Shown here: positions 16,863-25,559 of the stretch, piece by piece
Layout of the letters: every line of letters starts with the position of its first letter
Position numbering within the stretch: the first letter of the stretch is position 1
Assembly (NCBI RefSeq): GCF_010731595.1
Contig: NZ_AP022582.1
Coordinates: 186,001-250,000, forward strand
Direction: 5' to 3'
Source of the DNA: Mycobacterium seoulense
GTDB taxonomy: Bacteria > Actinomycetota > Actinomycetes > Mycobacteriales > Mycobacteriaceae
DNA: 64,000 bases
Translations under genes and position numbers: made by a program
The notes under the pieces: generated by a model
What the model was told of the DNA's origin: nothing
Database searches by the model: none
The model's input: only the letters and a program-made list of their open reading frames with translations

Positions 16863-18060
16863 GCTCGGCCGACGACAGGCCGAGCAAGCGGCGGGCGACC
16901 ACGAGCTGCTGAATCTGCTGGGTGCCCTCGAAGATGTCCAGGATCTTGGAGTCGCGCGCCCACTTCTCCAGCATCGATTGCTCGGAATAGCCGGTGGTGC
17001 CGGCCAATTCGACGGACTTGAGCGTCACGTCGCTGGCCATGCGGCCGGCCTTGGCCTTGCTCATCGAGGCCTCTTTGGAGTTGGGGATCTTGTTGTCGGC
17101 CTGCCACGCGGCGCGCAGCGCGAGCAGGTAGGCCGCCTCCCAGTCGGCCTCCATGCGAAGGAACTCCGCGGCCGGGGCGCTCTGGGCGTGCGACGGTTTG
17201 TCGTAGGAGATCTCGACGCCGGCCTCGGTGAGGATCTTGCGAATTTCCTCCAGGGCGGCGCGGCCGACCCCGATGGCCATGGCGGCCACGATGGGCCGGG
17301 TGTTGTCGAAGGTCTCCATCACGCCGGAAAAGCCCTTGCCGACTTCGATTTCCGGGTTGCCCAGCAGGTTTTCCTTGGGGATGCGGACGTTGTCGAACCG
17401 GATCGCCGCGGTGTCGGAGCCCTTGATGCCGAGCTTGTGCTCGAGCCGCTCGACGGTGACGCCGGGGTGCTCGCGCGGAACGATGAACGACTTGATCGCC
17501 GCGCGGCCCTGCGACTTGTCCAGCGTGGCCCACACCACGATGTGGGTGGCCCGCGAGCCGGCGGTGACGAAGATCTTCTCGCCGTTGATCACGTACTCGT
17601 CGCCGTCCAGCTTGGCGGTGGTCGACACCGCCGCAGAATCGGAGCCGAAGCCCGGCTCGGTGATGGCCATCGCCGCCCACACCTTGCCCAGGCGCTCCAG
17701 CTGTTCCGGGGTAGCGACGGCGGAGATGGCCGCGTTGCCCAAGCCCTGATAGGGGACCGAGAGCATCATCGCGACGTCGCCCCAGCAGGCCTCCAAAGTC
17801 TGCAGCAGCGCAGCCATGTTGGCGCCGTTGTGGTTTTGGTCCCTGTCCTGGTTCTCGTCGCCCAGGTTGTCGGCCCCGGCGAATTCGATCGATTCCGATG
17901 CCCCCGCGAACAGGTTGTACAGCGTGTCGAGTTCGACCGGGTACGCGTGTTCCTTGAGGTCGTACTTGCGGGCGATCGGCCGCATCAGCTCGGCGGCGCC
18001 CTGATGGGTCTTGACGACGACCGCTTGCAGCTTGCGGGGCAGTTCCAGATTGATTGCCAT
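16855..18060 (-). CDS. fadE23: acyl-CoA dehydrogenase FadE23
   Basis: This 401-residue acyl-CoA dehydrogenase is equal in length to M. tuberculosis FadE23 (Rv3140). The flavin loop AITEPGFGSDSAAVSTTA and the C-terminal catalytic segment KILDIFEGTQQIQQLVVARRLLG are intact, so this chain carries the catalytic glutamate. It follows fadE24 by 35 bases and is probably co-transcribed from the palindrome-bearing promoter at 19544-19565. Mycobacterial FadE pairs encoded side by side often form mixed tetramers; that is inferred here. Confidence 0.95.
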   Translation of the reverse strand: MAINLELPRKLQAVVVKTHQGAAELMRPIARKYDLKEHAYPVELDTLYNLFAGASESIEFAGADNLGDENQDRDQNHNGANMAALLQTLEACWGDVAMMLSVPYQGLGNAAISAVATPEQLERLGKVWAAMAITEPGFGSDSAAVSTTAKLDGDEYVINGEKIFVTAGSRATHIVVWATLDKSQGRAAIKSFIVPREHPGVTVERLEHKLGIKGSDTAAIRFDNVRIPKENLLGNPEIEVGKGFSGVMETFDNTRPIVAAMAIGVGRAALEEIRKILTEAGVEISYDKPSHAQSAPAAEFLRMEADWEAAYLLALRAAWQADNKIPNSKEASMSKAKAGRMASDVTLKSVELAGTTGYSEQSMLEKWARDSKILDIFEGTQQIQQLVVARRLLGLSSAELK

Positions 18061-18095
18061 GGTTGGTCTTTCGGTAGTCCGGATCGGGTGACGGC

Positions 18096-19505
18096 CTAGA
18101 TGACGACGACGCCCTCGGCCACGCCGATGGCCCGCAGGTCGCGATACCACCGCTCGACCGGGTGTTCCTTGGTGAAGCCGTGGCCGCCGAGCAGCTGCAC
18201 GCCGTCCAGGCCGATCTGCATGCCCTTGTCGGCGCCGAGCCGCTTGGCCAACGCCGCCTCGCGGACGAAGGGGAGGCCCTGCTCGGCGCGGGCCGCGCCG
18301 CGCCAGGTGATCAACCGCAGCCCGTCCAGCTCGATGGCGATGTTGGCGCACATGAACGCGACGGCCTGACGATGCGCGATCGGCTCGCCGAAGGCTTCGC
18401 GCTCCTTGACGTAGGGGACGACGTAGTCGAGCACCGCATGCGAGGTGCCCACCGCCAGCGCCGCCCAGCCCAGCCGGGCCAGCGCGATGGCCTCGGAGTA
18501 GTCGTCATCGGTCGCCTCGTCCTCACCGAGCCGCGCGCTCAGCGGGACCGAGACCCCGGAGAGCTCCACGTGGCCCAGCGCCGCCGCGCGTAGGCCCATG
18601 CTCGGATCCGCCTTGACGGTAAGGCCTTTCGTCGACGACTCGACGATGAACAGGGCGGGCTTGCCGTCCAGCTGCGCGCCGACGACGAACAGCTCGGCAT
18701 CGGCCGCCGCCGGCACCAACGACTTCACGCCCTCGAGGCGGTAGCCGCTCGGGGTGCGCACCGCGGTGGTCGTCAGGCGGGTGGGGTCGAACAGCGGCTG
18801 CGGCTCGGAGATCGCGACGCAGGCTTGCGGCACGTTCTCGCCGGCGAACTCGTGCAAATAGGTGGCCTGCTGGTCCGCGCTGCCCCAGTGGGTCAGCGCG
18901 GCGGCCACACCCCCGGGGGCCAGGATCGGCAGGGCGAGACCCATGTCGCCGTAGGCCAGCGCCTCGGCCGCCAGCACGTTGGTCACGCTGGAGCGGTGCG
19001 CGGCGATGCCGTCGAAATCCTCGGGGATGTTGATCGCCGTGATGCCCAACTCCGCGGCCCTGGCGATCAGGTCGGGCGGGTAGGCCGCCGCCTCGTCGGC
19101 GTCGTGAGCCGCGGGCCGCAGCACCTCCTCGGCGAATTCGGTGAGGGTCTCGACAATCATCTTCTGGTCGTCGTCGGGCGTCAGGTCGAAGTAGTCCTTG
19201 CCGCTCGACTTGAGCCGGGTCGGTCCGCTGCGCAGGTTCTGCAGCCGCTTGAACTGACGGGAGGCGGCAGCCGACGTGGAGAAGATGGTCTTGGTGCCGT
19301 ATTGCAGGCCGCGGTTGACCGGATCGCGCAGGTGGTAGCGGTCCAGGAACTCCTGGCCCATGAGCGGGGTGAGCAGCGCGATGGCGATGTCGATGCCGGT
19401 GCGCTTGTGCGGTTGCAGGCCGATTCCGCTCTGCCGATCTTTCCTCTTGCGGCGGGAGCGGGCGGCTTCTGAAGTCTTCGGTGAACCGGAACGAGTGTCG
19501 GTCAT
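18096..19505 (-). CDS. fadE24: acyl-CoA dehydrogenase FadE24
   Basis: This 469-residue acyl-CoA dehydrogenase corresponds to FadE24 (Rv3139). An extra N-terminal region of about 95 residues, rich in basic residues (RSRRKRKDRQ), precedes the dehydrogenase core. The core is recognisable (LPILAPGGVAAALTHWG, LGWAALAVGTSHAVLDYV, QLLGGHGFTKEHPVERWYRDLRA), but the usual C-terminal FEGT catalytic segment is replaced by IGVAEGVVVI. That makes it a likely structural or cofactor partner of FadE23. In M. tuberculosis fadE24 is induced by isoniazid. Confidence 0.95.
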   Translation of the reverse strand: MTDTRSGSPKTSEAARSRRKRKDRQSGIGLQPHKRTGIDIAIALLTPLMGQEFLDRYHLRDPVNRGLQYGTKTIFSTSAAASRQFKRLQNLRSGPTRLKSSGKDYFDLTPDDDQKMIVETLTEFAEEVLRPAAHDADEAAAYPPDLIARAAELGITAINIPEDFDGIAAHRSSVTNVLAAEALAYGDMGLALPILAPGGVAAALTHWGSADQQATYLHEFAGENVPQACVAISEPQPLFDPTRLTTTAVRTPSGYRLEGVKSLVPAAADAELFVVGAQLDGKPALFIVESSTKGLTVKADPSMGLRAAALGHVELSGVSVPLSARLGEDEATDDDYSEAIALARLGWAALAVGTSHAVLDYVVPYVKEREAFGEPIAHRQAVAFMCANIAIELDGLRLITWRGAARAEQGLPFVREAALAKRLGADKGMQIGLDGVQLLGGHGFTKEHPVERWYRDLRAIGVAEGVVVI

Positions 19506-19543
19506 GTCGGCAGCCTCTGTCGTGGGGGCGATGCGGATAAGCC

Positions 19544-19565
19544 TATCTTACTCCGGAGTAAGATA
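19544..19565. promoter_or_regulatory. perfect 22-bp palindromic operator upstream of fadE24
   Basis: Positions 19544-19565 form an uninterrupted perfect palindrome with 11-base arms (TATCTTACTCC followed by its exact reverse complement). The centre is 50 bases upstream of the fadE24 ATG. Length and symmetry fit binding by a TetR-family dimer. It is not the known KstR or KstR2 motif. The cognate regulator is not evident in the immediate neighbourhood; the TetR gene at 8778-9392 is a possible but unproven candidate. Confidence 0.75.
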
Positions 19566-19588
19566 ACAGAGAACACTTGTTAACTAAT

Positions 19589-20368
19589 TCACAGCGCCAG
19601 CGAGCGGAGCACGACTTCGTGCAGCGGCCCGTTGGTCGCCACGGCGCTGCCGCGGTGCGGTCCGGCGCCGCCGTCCAGGCCGGTCAGGTTCCCGCCGGCC
19701 TCGCGCACCAGGATGTCGAGCGCAGCGAGATCCCATACCGACACCTCGGGTTCGGCGGCGATGTCGACGGCCCCTTCCGCCAGCAGGCAATAGGAGAGGA
19801 AGTCGCCGAACGCGCGCACCCGCCACACTGCGTCGGTCAGCGCGATGAAGCGCTCGCGCAGTCCGCGCTGCGCCCAGCCGGACAGGCTGGAGAACGAGAG
19901 GCTGGCCGAATCCAGTTGCGCCACAGAAGAAACCGACAGCCGGCGCGCCGGTGCGTCGTCGACCGTGACGAAGGCGCCCTCGCCGCGCGCGGCCCACCAG
20001 CGACGCTGCAGTGCGGGCGCGCTGACGACGCCGACCGTGGGCACACCGTCTTCGAGCAGTGCGATCAGACTGGCCCACACGGGCACGCCGCGCACGAAGT
20101 TCTTGGTGCCGTCGATAGGGTCGATGATCCACTGGCGTCCGGTGAACGTGGTGGTTCCGCCGAACTCCTCGCCGACGATGCTGTCGTGCGGACGCTCGCG
20201 TCCCAGCGTCTCCCGTAGCTCCGTCTCCACCGCGCGATCGGCGTCGGTGACCGGGGTCAGGTCGGGTTTGGTGTCAACGCGCAGGTCGAGCGCGCCGAAC
20301 CGGGCGGAGGTCAGCGCGTCCGCGCGGTCGGCCAGCCTCAGCGCCAGCGTCAGATCGTCCCGACTCAT
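19589..20368 (-). CDS. hisN: histidinol-phosphatase (inositol monophosphatase fold)
   Basis: This 259-residue Mg-dependent phosphatase of the inositol-monophosphatase family corresponds to M. tuberculosis HisN (Rv3137), which removes phosphate from histidinol phosphate in histidine synthesis. Metal-binding motifs are complete: [22 protein letters not shown] and [16 protein letters not shown]. It lies upstream of fadE24 on the same strand with the palindrome between them, and is divergent from the secreted protein gene at 20640. Confidence 0.9.
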   Translation of the reverse strand: MSRDDLTLALRLADRADALTSARFGALDLRVDTKPDLTPVTDADRAVETELRETLGRERPHDSIVGEEFGGTTTFTGRQWIIDPIDGTKNFVRGVPVWASLIALLEDGVPTVGVVSAPALQRRWWAARGEGAFVTVDDAPARRLSVSSVAQLDSASLSFSSLSGWAQRGLRERFIALTDAVWRVRAFGDFLSYCLLAEGAVDIAAEPEVSVWDLAALDILVREAGGNLTGLDGGAGPHRGSAVATNGPLHEVVLRSLAL

Positions 20369-20639
20369 GACGCAGTCCTACCATGGCTTGCCCGGAACCT
20401 GAATCGAGTCGTACAAGTGTGCCCGATTCGCTTCGGATCAACGGTATGGCCGTAATTCGGGGAACGGATGCCAAGCGAACGCGCGTGCGCTGGTAACGGC
20501 ACCGCAAAGCAGAAAGATTGGGGAAAACCCTTATTTCCGCGTCGCCCGCAACGCCATAGCATCACATCGCAGCAGGGCTGACATTGACGGCGACGCGTCA
20601 CCAGTGCCGCAGGAACCTCGCCAGCCGCGGAGGGATCAC

Positions 20640-21401
20640 ATGACCAAGTCTTCGTCGACCACGACAACCGGGGCGGTTCAGAGGATGCGGCGTGCGGGCT
20701 GCGGGCTGGCGGCCTGCGTCCTCGGATTCGCTTCGGCCACAGTGGCGATGCCGATCGCGCACGCCGACCCCTTGGACAACATCCGGGGCAAGGTCAACGC
20801 GATGCGGGCCCAATCCGGCTGCCCCCCGTTGGCGTATTCGGGCCCGCTGGAGGCCGCAGCACAAGCCTGGGTGAGAGGCGGGCCGCCTCCTGGCGCCAAC
20901 GTTGCCGGTTACTCGGGCAAGGTGAATGGTTATGAGTCCCAGGATGATCCCACCGACGCGGCCACGAACACCGCACTGAACGCCGTTTCGAATTACGTCA
21001 ACAAATGCGGCTATACCGATTTCGGCGTGGGCATGGTTCGGCTGGAAAGCAAACAGCAGAGCGCCGTCGCCATTTTGGTTGGTCAGCCCCCACCACCCGC
21101 GCCGGCCGGGCCCCGGCCTGGACCCAACAACGGCCCCGTCCTCGAGCCTGACAACCCCACACCACCGCGGCCGACTCCACCGGCGCAAGCGCCACCTCAG
21201 CAGCAGCCGACGGTCACCGTGACCGGTGATGTCGACGTGTACAACATCCCAGACGGCGACCACGGCAAGAACCTCGGAATCTTGCGCAAGGGCAGCCAGG
21301 TTCAGGTCTTGGACCGCAAGAACGGCTTTGCCCATGTCAAAGGCAGTGCGGTACCCACCGGCGTCGGCTACGCCTGGGGCGACTTCATCCCGAACGCATG
21401 A
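20640..21401 (+). CDS. secreted CAP-like protein with proline-rich linker and C-terminal SH3-like domain
   Basis: This protein of about 253 residues is exported by an N-terminal signal peptide (basic start, hydrophobic CGLAACVLGFASATVAMPIA, cleavage after AHA). The next ~110 residues resemble a reduced CAP/SCP domain (VNAMRAQSGCPPLAYSGPLEAAAQ, GYTDFGVGM), followed by a proline-rich linker and a SH3-like stretch (DVDVYNIPDGD...ILRKGSQVQVLDRKNGFAHVKG). The layout suggests a cell-wall associated protein. I chose the ATG at 20640, after a GGAGG. No enzymatic residues can be assigned. Confidence 0.8.
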   Translation: MTKSSSTTTTGAVQRMRRAGCGLAACVLGFASATVAMPIAHADPLDNIRGKVNAMRAQSGCPPLAYSGPLEAAAQAWVRGGPPPGANVAGYSGKVNGYESQDDPTDAATNTALNAVSNYVNKCGYTDFGVGMVRLESKQQSAVAILVGQPPPPAPAGPRPGPNNGPVLEPDNPTPPRPTPPAQAPPQQQPTVTVTGDVDVYNIPDGDHGKNLGILRKGSQVQVLDRKNGFAHVKGSAVPTGVGYAWGDFIPNA

Positions 21402-21459
21402 TGTCCTCGTTCGCGTAGTGCCATTCGTCGGGGGTATGGTCACTCGCTAACCTGGATGC

Positions 21460-21789
21460 GTGTGGGAATTCGGAGTGCTCATCCTGCTGGTGGCGGTCTT
21501 GGCGGTCGCCCTTGCCCAGCGGTTCCTCCCGCGTGGCCCCCGCGGCGAGCTGCTGAACGGCACGCTGCTGGTGACCGGGGTGAGCCCACGGCCGGACGCC
21601 ACCGGTGAACAGTTCGTCACCATCGCCGGCGTGATCAACGGGCCCACCGTCAGCGAGCACGCCGTGTACCAGCGCATGGCGGTCGATGTCGAGCACTGGC
21701 CGACGATGGGCCAGTTGTTTCCGGTGGTGTATTCGCCGAAGAATCCGGACAACTGGAGGTTGGCCCCGCCCGAGCCGCCCCCGGTGTAG
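21460..21789 (+). CDS. small single-helix membrane protein
   Basis: This 109-residue protein has one N-terminal transmembrane helix (VLILLVAVLAVALAQRFL) and a soluble beta-rich tail ending in proline-rich PPEPPPV. The start is a GTG at 21460. I do not recognise a family with known function; similar short proteins of the pattern VVYSPKNPDNWRLAP are widespread in mycobacteria. It is convergent with the slipin gene. Confidence 0.7.
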   Translation: MWEFGVLILLVAVLAVALAQRFLPRGPRGELLNGTLLVTGVSPRPDATGEQFVTIAGVINGPTVSEHAVYQRMAVDVEHWPTMGQLFPVVYSPKNPDNWRLAPPEPPPV

Positions 21790-21810
21790 CGCGAATTGCT
21801 TGGCCCGTCT

Positions 21811-22608
21811 TCATCGCCGATTGGTGAAGTTATCGACGACGCCCTGTAGTACCTCCGGATGCCGCAGGAACGGTGTGATGATGTCCACCGGCAACGGGAA
21901 GACGACGGTCGAATTCTGGTCCGCCCCCAATTCCAACAGCGTCTGCAGATAACGCAATTGCAGCGAGGCGGGGCTCTTGGAAAGGGTCTCGGCCGCTTGG
22001 CGCAGCTCCTCGGAGGCCTGCAGTTCCCCGCGGGCGTTGATGACCTTCGCCCGGCGTTCGCGTTCGGCCTCGGCTTCGCGGGCCATCGCCCGCTGCATCG
22101 ACTCGGGGATCTCGACGTCTTTGATCTCCACGACGCGCACCTGCACGCCCCACGGTTCGGTCTGCTTTTCGATGATGGTGCGCAGATCGCTGTTGAGGTC
22201 CTCGCGGTGGGCCAGCAGCGTGTCCAGGTCGGCCCGGCCCAGCAGCGAACGCAGCGTCGTCTGGGCGATCTGCGAGGTGGCCACCGCGTAATTCTCCACC
22301 GCCAGAATCGCTTTCAGCGGCTCCATCACCTGGAACATCACCACGGCGTTGACCCTGGCCGGCACGTTGTCGCGGGTGATCACCTCCTGCGGTGGAATCG
22401 TCAGCGTCACCAACCGCTGGTCGACGCGGATCATCTTGTCCAGGAAGGGGATCAGCACACGAAGCCCGGGACCGTACAGCGGGCGCACATGCCCCATTCG
22501 GAAGACGACTCCGCGTTCGTACTCGCGCAGCACGGCCAGCGACCATGTCGCGAGCACGGCAAGCCCCACGATCCCGGCGATGACGACGACGACCACGACG
22601 GCAGTCAC
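21811..22608 (-). CDS. slipin / SPFH-domain membrane protein
   Basis: This 265-residue stomatin-like protein has an N-terminal membrane helix (VVVVVIAGIVGLAVLATWSLAVL) followed by the SPFH core: EYERGVVFRMGHVRPLYGPG, LTIPPQEVITRDNVPARVNAVVMF and ESMQRAMAREAEAERERRAKVI. Such proteins scaffold membrane microdomains and often serve a nearby membrane protease or transporter. The GTG at 22608 overlaps the stop of the zinc-ribbon protein gene, so it belongs to the nitric-oxide-reductase operon. No NfeD partner protease gene is adjacent. Confidence 0.9.
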   Translation of the reverse strand: MTAVVVVVVIAGIVGLAVLATWSLAVLREYERGVVFRMGHVRPLYGPGLRVLIPFLDKMIRVDQRLVTLTIPPQEVITRDNVPARVNAVVMFQVMEPLKAILAVENYAVATSQIAQTTLRSLLGRADLDTLLAHREDLNSDLRTIIEKQTEPWGVQVRVVEIKDVEIPESMQRAMAREAEAERERRAKVINARGELQASEELRQAAETLSKSPASLQLRYLQTLLELGADQNSTVVFPLPVDIITPFLRHPEVLQGVVDNFTNRR

Positions 22609-23231
22609 GTTGGGTTGCCCTCCTTGCTCTCCCAGCTACCCCACCGAGTGGAATACCTGTCTATCGCCGCGGCCGCCCGGTCCTCGAGCGCGGTGCGGTG
22701 GGGAAGGTGTTCGGGCGCGTTGGACGGGGTGTTCCACAGGTGGCGGACCAGCGGCAGGCCCAGCAGCGCGACGACTCCGACGGTTCCCGTCAAGACCAGC
22801 ACGTCAGCGCCCGAGTGGTTGGCGGCCAACGTCGCCAGCGGCAGCACGATTCCGAACCCCGCCACGCAACAGGCGATCCCGCGGTGGAATCGCCCCGCGT
22901 CCGAATGCGGCCACGGGTCCACCTCGCGGCTGATCTCCCGGCCGTGGTCGGATGTCGTGCAGCTGGCCTTGATGGGACAACTGTTGCACACGACCGGTAG
23001 GGCGCGGTAGCGCATGACCCGGTGCCGCGGATCGAACGAAGTGGGCCACAGCCAGTGATCGCGCGGACACACCCAGGCGTCGTGATCCGGCCGGTAGGTG
23101 AATTGCCCCGTGCGCCAACGCGCGGCGCGCGCCGACGCCCGTCGGGCCATCGAGTCGAAACTCCAGCCGATGGCGAGCAGGGCAAGGGAGTACCCGGCGA
23201 TCAGCCATACGGTGGCGGCCGGTTGGGTCAC
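22605..23231 (-). CDS. membrane protein with IS1182-transposase-type zinc ribbon
   Basis: This 208-residue protein has an N-terminal helix (TVWLIAGYSLALLAIGW), a cytosolic segment of ~90 residues and two further helices (about 120-170). The cytosolic part reads FTYRPDHDAWVCPRDH, then YRALPVVCNSCPIKASCTTS and GREISR. This closely follows the cysteine ribbon of IS1182-type transposases (C55, C82-x2-C85-x5-C91), but without any DDE catalytic domain. The gene starts with GTG four bases after the NO reductase stop and overlaps the slipin gene. Metal or redox sensing at the membrane is possible; the function is unknown. Confidence 0.75.
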   Translation of the reverse strand: MTQPAATVWLIAGYSLALLAIGWSFDSMARRASARAARWRTGQFTYRPDHDAWVCPRDHWLWPTSFDPRHRVMRYRALPVVCNSCPIKASCTTSDHGREISREVDPWPHSDAGRFHRGIACCVAGFGIVLPLATLAANHSGADVLVLTGTVGVVALLGLPLVRHLWNTPSNAPEHLPHRTALEDRAAAAIDRYSTRWGSWESKEGNPT

Positions 23232-23234
23232 CGG

Positions 23235-25559
23235 TCAGTCCTTCGCCGACACCGTGGCACCGGTCTCCGGCTCGGTGGGGACCTCGACGTACAGCGGGTG
23301 GTCGGGCAACTCCTGAACCGTTGTACCCGTGCGGAAATGCCGCAACGCGGTCCAGGCGATCCAAACGAACGGCAGCACGCCGCCGACGATCAGGATGACG
23401 TCACCGGGGAGCCGGAGCCATTCCAGCACGGCGTTGCCGGGCCTGGTGATGTAGCCCAGCGAGCGCGCCTCGAAATAGCCGTCGTTGACCGAGTGGTAGA
23501 GCTGGAGCACGCCCAGCGGCAAGAGCGTGACGAACACCATCCACGCGAGACCGATGTTCATGCACCAGAACGAGGTTCGCGCCAACTTCTCCGGCCATTT
23601 GTCCGCCGGGATCACGTAGCGGAAGGCGAACATGGCCAAGCCGACGGCGAGCATGCCGTAGACCCCCATCATCGCGCCGTGCGCGTGATTGGCGGTCAGC
23701 GCGGTGCCGATCTGGTAGTAGGACACGATCGGCAGGTTGATCAGGAAGCCAAAGATCCCGGCCCCCAAGAAGTTCCAGAAGCCGACCGCGACCAGGAACA
23801 TGACCGCCCACCGGTGCGGGAAGGGGTTGGTGTCGCCGGACTGTTGCCGCGAACCCAGCTGCAGGAACGCCCACGCCTCGACGGTGAGGAAGGTCAACGG
23901 AATGACCTCGGCCGCCGAGAAGAAGGCGCCCAGCGCCATGTGTTCCACCGGGGTGCCCGAGAAGTACAGGTGGTGCATCGTCCCGATGACACCGCCGGCG
24001 GAGTACAGGATGACGTCGAGGAAGATCACGCCGAGCGCGATCCGCTCGCGCACCACGCCCAGCAATACGAACATGTAGGCCACCATCACGGTGGTGAACA
24101 GCTCGAGGAAGTCCTCGACCCACAGGTGCACCACCCAGAACCGCCAGAATTCGGCGACGGTGTAATGCGTGCCGCTGCTGGCCAACAGCCCGACGGTGTA
24201 GAACGCCGGGATCGCCAGTCCGGAGAAGAAGAACAACCACGGCATGTTCATCTTCGACTCGCCCCTGAGCCGGGCCCGCATGCCCCGGAAGATGATCGCG
24301 ATCCAGACGAACATGCCGATGATCAGCAGCACCTGAAACAGCCGCGGCAGGTCGAGATACTCCCACTGCTGGGACAGCAGCCCCTGCGGGATCACGCCGT
24401 AGATGGAGAGCGCCTCGCAGATCAGCGAGCCGAACACCACCACCGCGACCGCGCCCAGCAACACGTAGGCCAGCAAGCCCTGACGGCGCGGCTCGCGGCG
24501 GGCGATGAACGGCACCAGGAAGATGCCACCGGCCAGGAAGGCCGCCGCGGTCCAGAACAGCGAAAGTTGCACATGCCAGGTGCGGGCCAGGTTGTAGGGC
24601 AGGACCCGGGCCAGGTCCAGACCGAAGAAGTTCGACAAGTCGGCCCGGTAATGCTCGGCCGCCGCTCCCAGCAGCGTCTGCGCCAGGAACAACACTGACA
24701 CGATCGCGAAGAACCAGATCGTGGCCCGCTGCGCCGGCGTCAGGCTCACCTCGCCCGGTTGGCGGAACGACAGCGTGGACGACTCGGCGCCGTGCCAGCC
24801 GACCTTCTGGCTCCACCGCCCGTAGACCGCGAACATGATGCCGATGCCACCGAGCAACGCGATCAATGACAGCGCCGACCACACGATCACCGGAGCGGTC
24901 GGGCCGTTGTCGACCCGCGGCTCGGCCGGCCAGTTGTTCGTGTAGCTGTACTTGTGGCCGGGGCGTTCGGCCGCACCGGCCCAGGCCGTCCACGCGAAGA
25001 ATGCGGTGAGGTCGTGGATCTGCGCCTTGTCGGTGATCATCCGGGGCAGCAGCCCATATTTGGTCGAGTTTTCGCCGAAGTAGGCGGCGTAGTGACTCTG
25101 GATGTGGTCGAACGCCGCGGCTTGGCGGTCGGTGAACACCAACGTCTTGGTGCCGGGGTTGTACCGGTTGGTGCGGAACTCGGTGACCACTCGCTCACGC
25201 GGATCGGCCACCCCCTGCGCCCTCAGCTGATCGGCGTCATCCTGGGTGGCCATCCGCAGGTATTCGGCGGTGTAGTCCGGTCCCAGGTATGCGCCGTGCC
25301 CCAGCACCGAGCCGTATTCCATGAGGCCCCGGGCCTGGTAGAGCTCCTGCCCCCGGGTGATGTCGTCGCCGGTGAAAAGCAGCTGGCCGGATTCGTTGAC
25401 CACCTTGTCCGGCATCGGCATCGATGCCGAGTAGGTGCGGTAGGCCAGGATGCCCATGACCAGGAAGCCGAAGATCATGACCAGGGCGACGCCCTGGATC
25501 CAGCCTTTGCCCACCAGGGGCTGCGAGGAAGTCGGTTGAGCGGACTGTTGAGCGGCCAT
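23235..25559 (-). CDS. norB: quinol-dependent nitric oxide reductase (qNOR)
   Basis: This 774-residue single-chain nitric oxide reductase of the haem-copper oxidase superfamily reduces NO to N2O using quinol. An N-terminal cytochrome-c-like extension (LYQARGLMEYGSVLGHGAYLGPDY) precedes about 12 membrane helices. Conserved metal-site histidines are visible in WHVQLSLFW, VVHLWVEDFLELF, MHHLYFSG and NHAHGAMMGVYG. I chose the ATG at 25559 because a GGAGA lies 7-12 bases upstream; the open frame continues 37 codons further. It heads a three-gene operon and faces a truncated haemoglobin gene, suggesting NO detoxification. Confidence 0.95.
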   Translation of the reverse strand: MAAQQSAQPTSSQPLVGKGWIQGVALVMIFGFLVMGILAYRTYSASMPMPDKVVNESGQLLFTGDDITRGQELYQARGLMEYGSVLGHGAYLGPDYTAEYLRMATQDDADQLRAQGVADPRERVVTEFRTNRYNPGTKTLVFTDRQAAAFDHIQSHYAAYFGENSTKYGLLPRMITDKAQIHDLTAFFAWTAWAGAAERPGHKYSYTNNWPAEPRVDNGPTAPVIVWSALSLIALLGGIGIMFAVYGRWSQKVGWHGAESSTLSFRQPGEVSLTPAQRATIWFFAIVSVLFLAQTLLGAAAEHYRADLSNFFGLDLARVLPYNLARTWHVQLSLFWTAAAFLAGGIFLVPFIARREPRRQGLLAYVLLGAVAVVVFGSLICEALSIYGVIPQGLLSQQWEYLDLPRLFQVLLIIGMFVWIAIIFRGMRARLRGESKMNMPWLFFFSGLAIPAFYTVGLLASSGTHYTVAEFWRFWVVHLWVEDFLELFTTVMVAYMFVLLGVVRERIALGVIFLDVILYSAGGVIGTMHHLYFSGTPVEHMALGAFFSAAEVIPLTFLTVEAWAFLQLGSRQQSGDTNPFPHRWAVMFLVAVGFWNFLGAGIFGFLINLPIVSYYQIGTALTANHAHGAMMGVYGMLAVGLAMFAFRYVIPADKWPEKLARTSFWCMNIGLAWMVFVTLLPLGVLQLYHSVNDGYFEARSLGYITRPGNAVLEWLRLPGDVILIVGGVLPFVWIAWTALRHFRTGTTVQELPDHPLYVEVPTEPETGATVSAKD

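Noticed and set aside
22605..23231. Remnant IS1182 transposase
   Set aside because: The cysteine ribbon is transposase-like but the gene has membrane helices, an intact frame, operon coupling and no terminal repeats, so it is not treated as a mobile element.
23022..24698. 558-codon open frame on the plus strand opposite the NO reductase
   Set aside because: It mirrors norB codons, is dominated by Arg/His/Gly/Glu, has no membrane or enzyme motif and no ribosome binding site.
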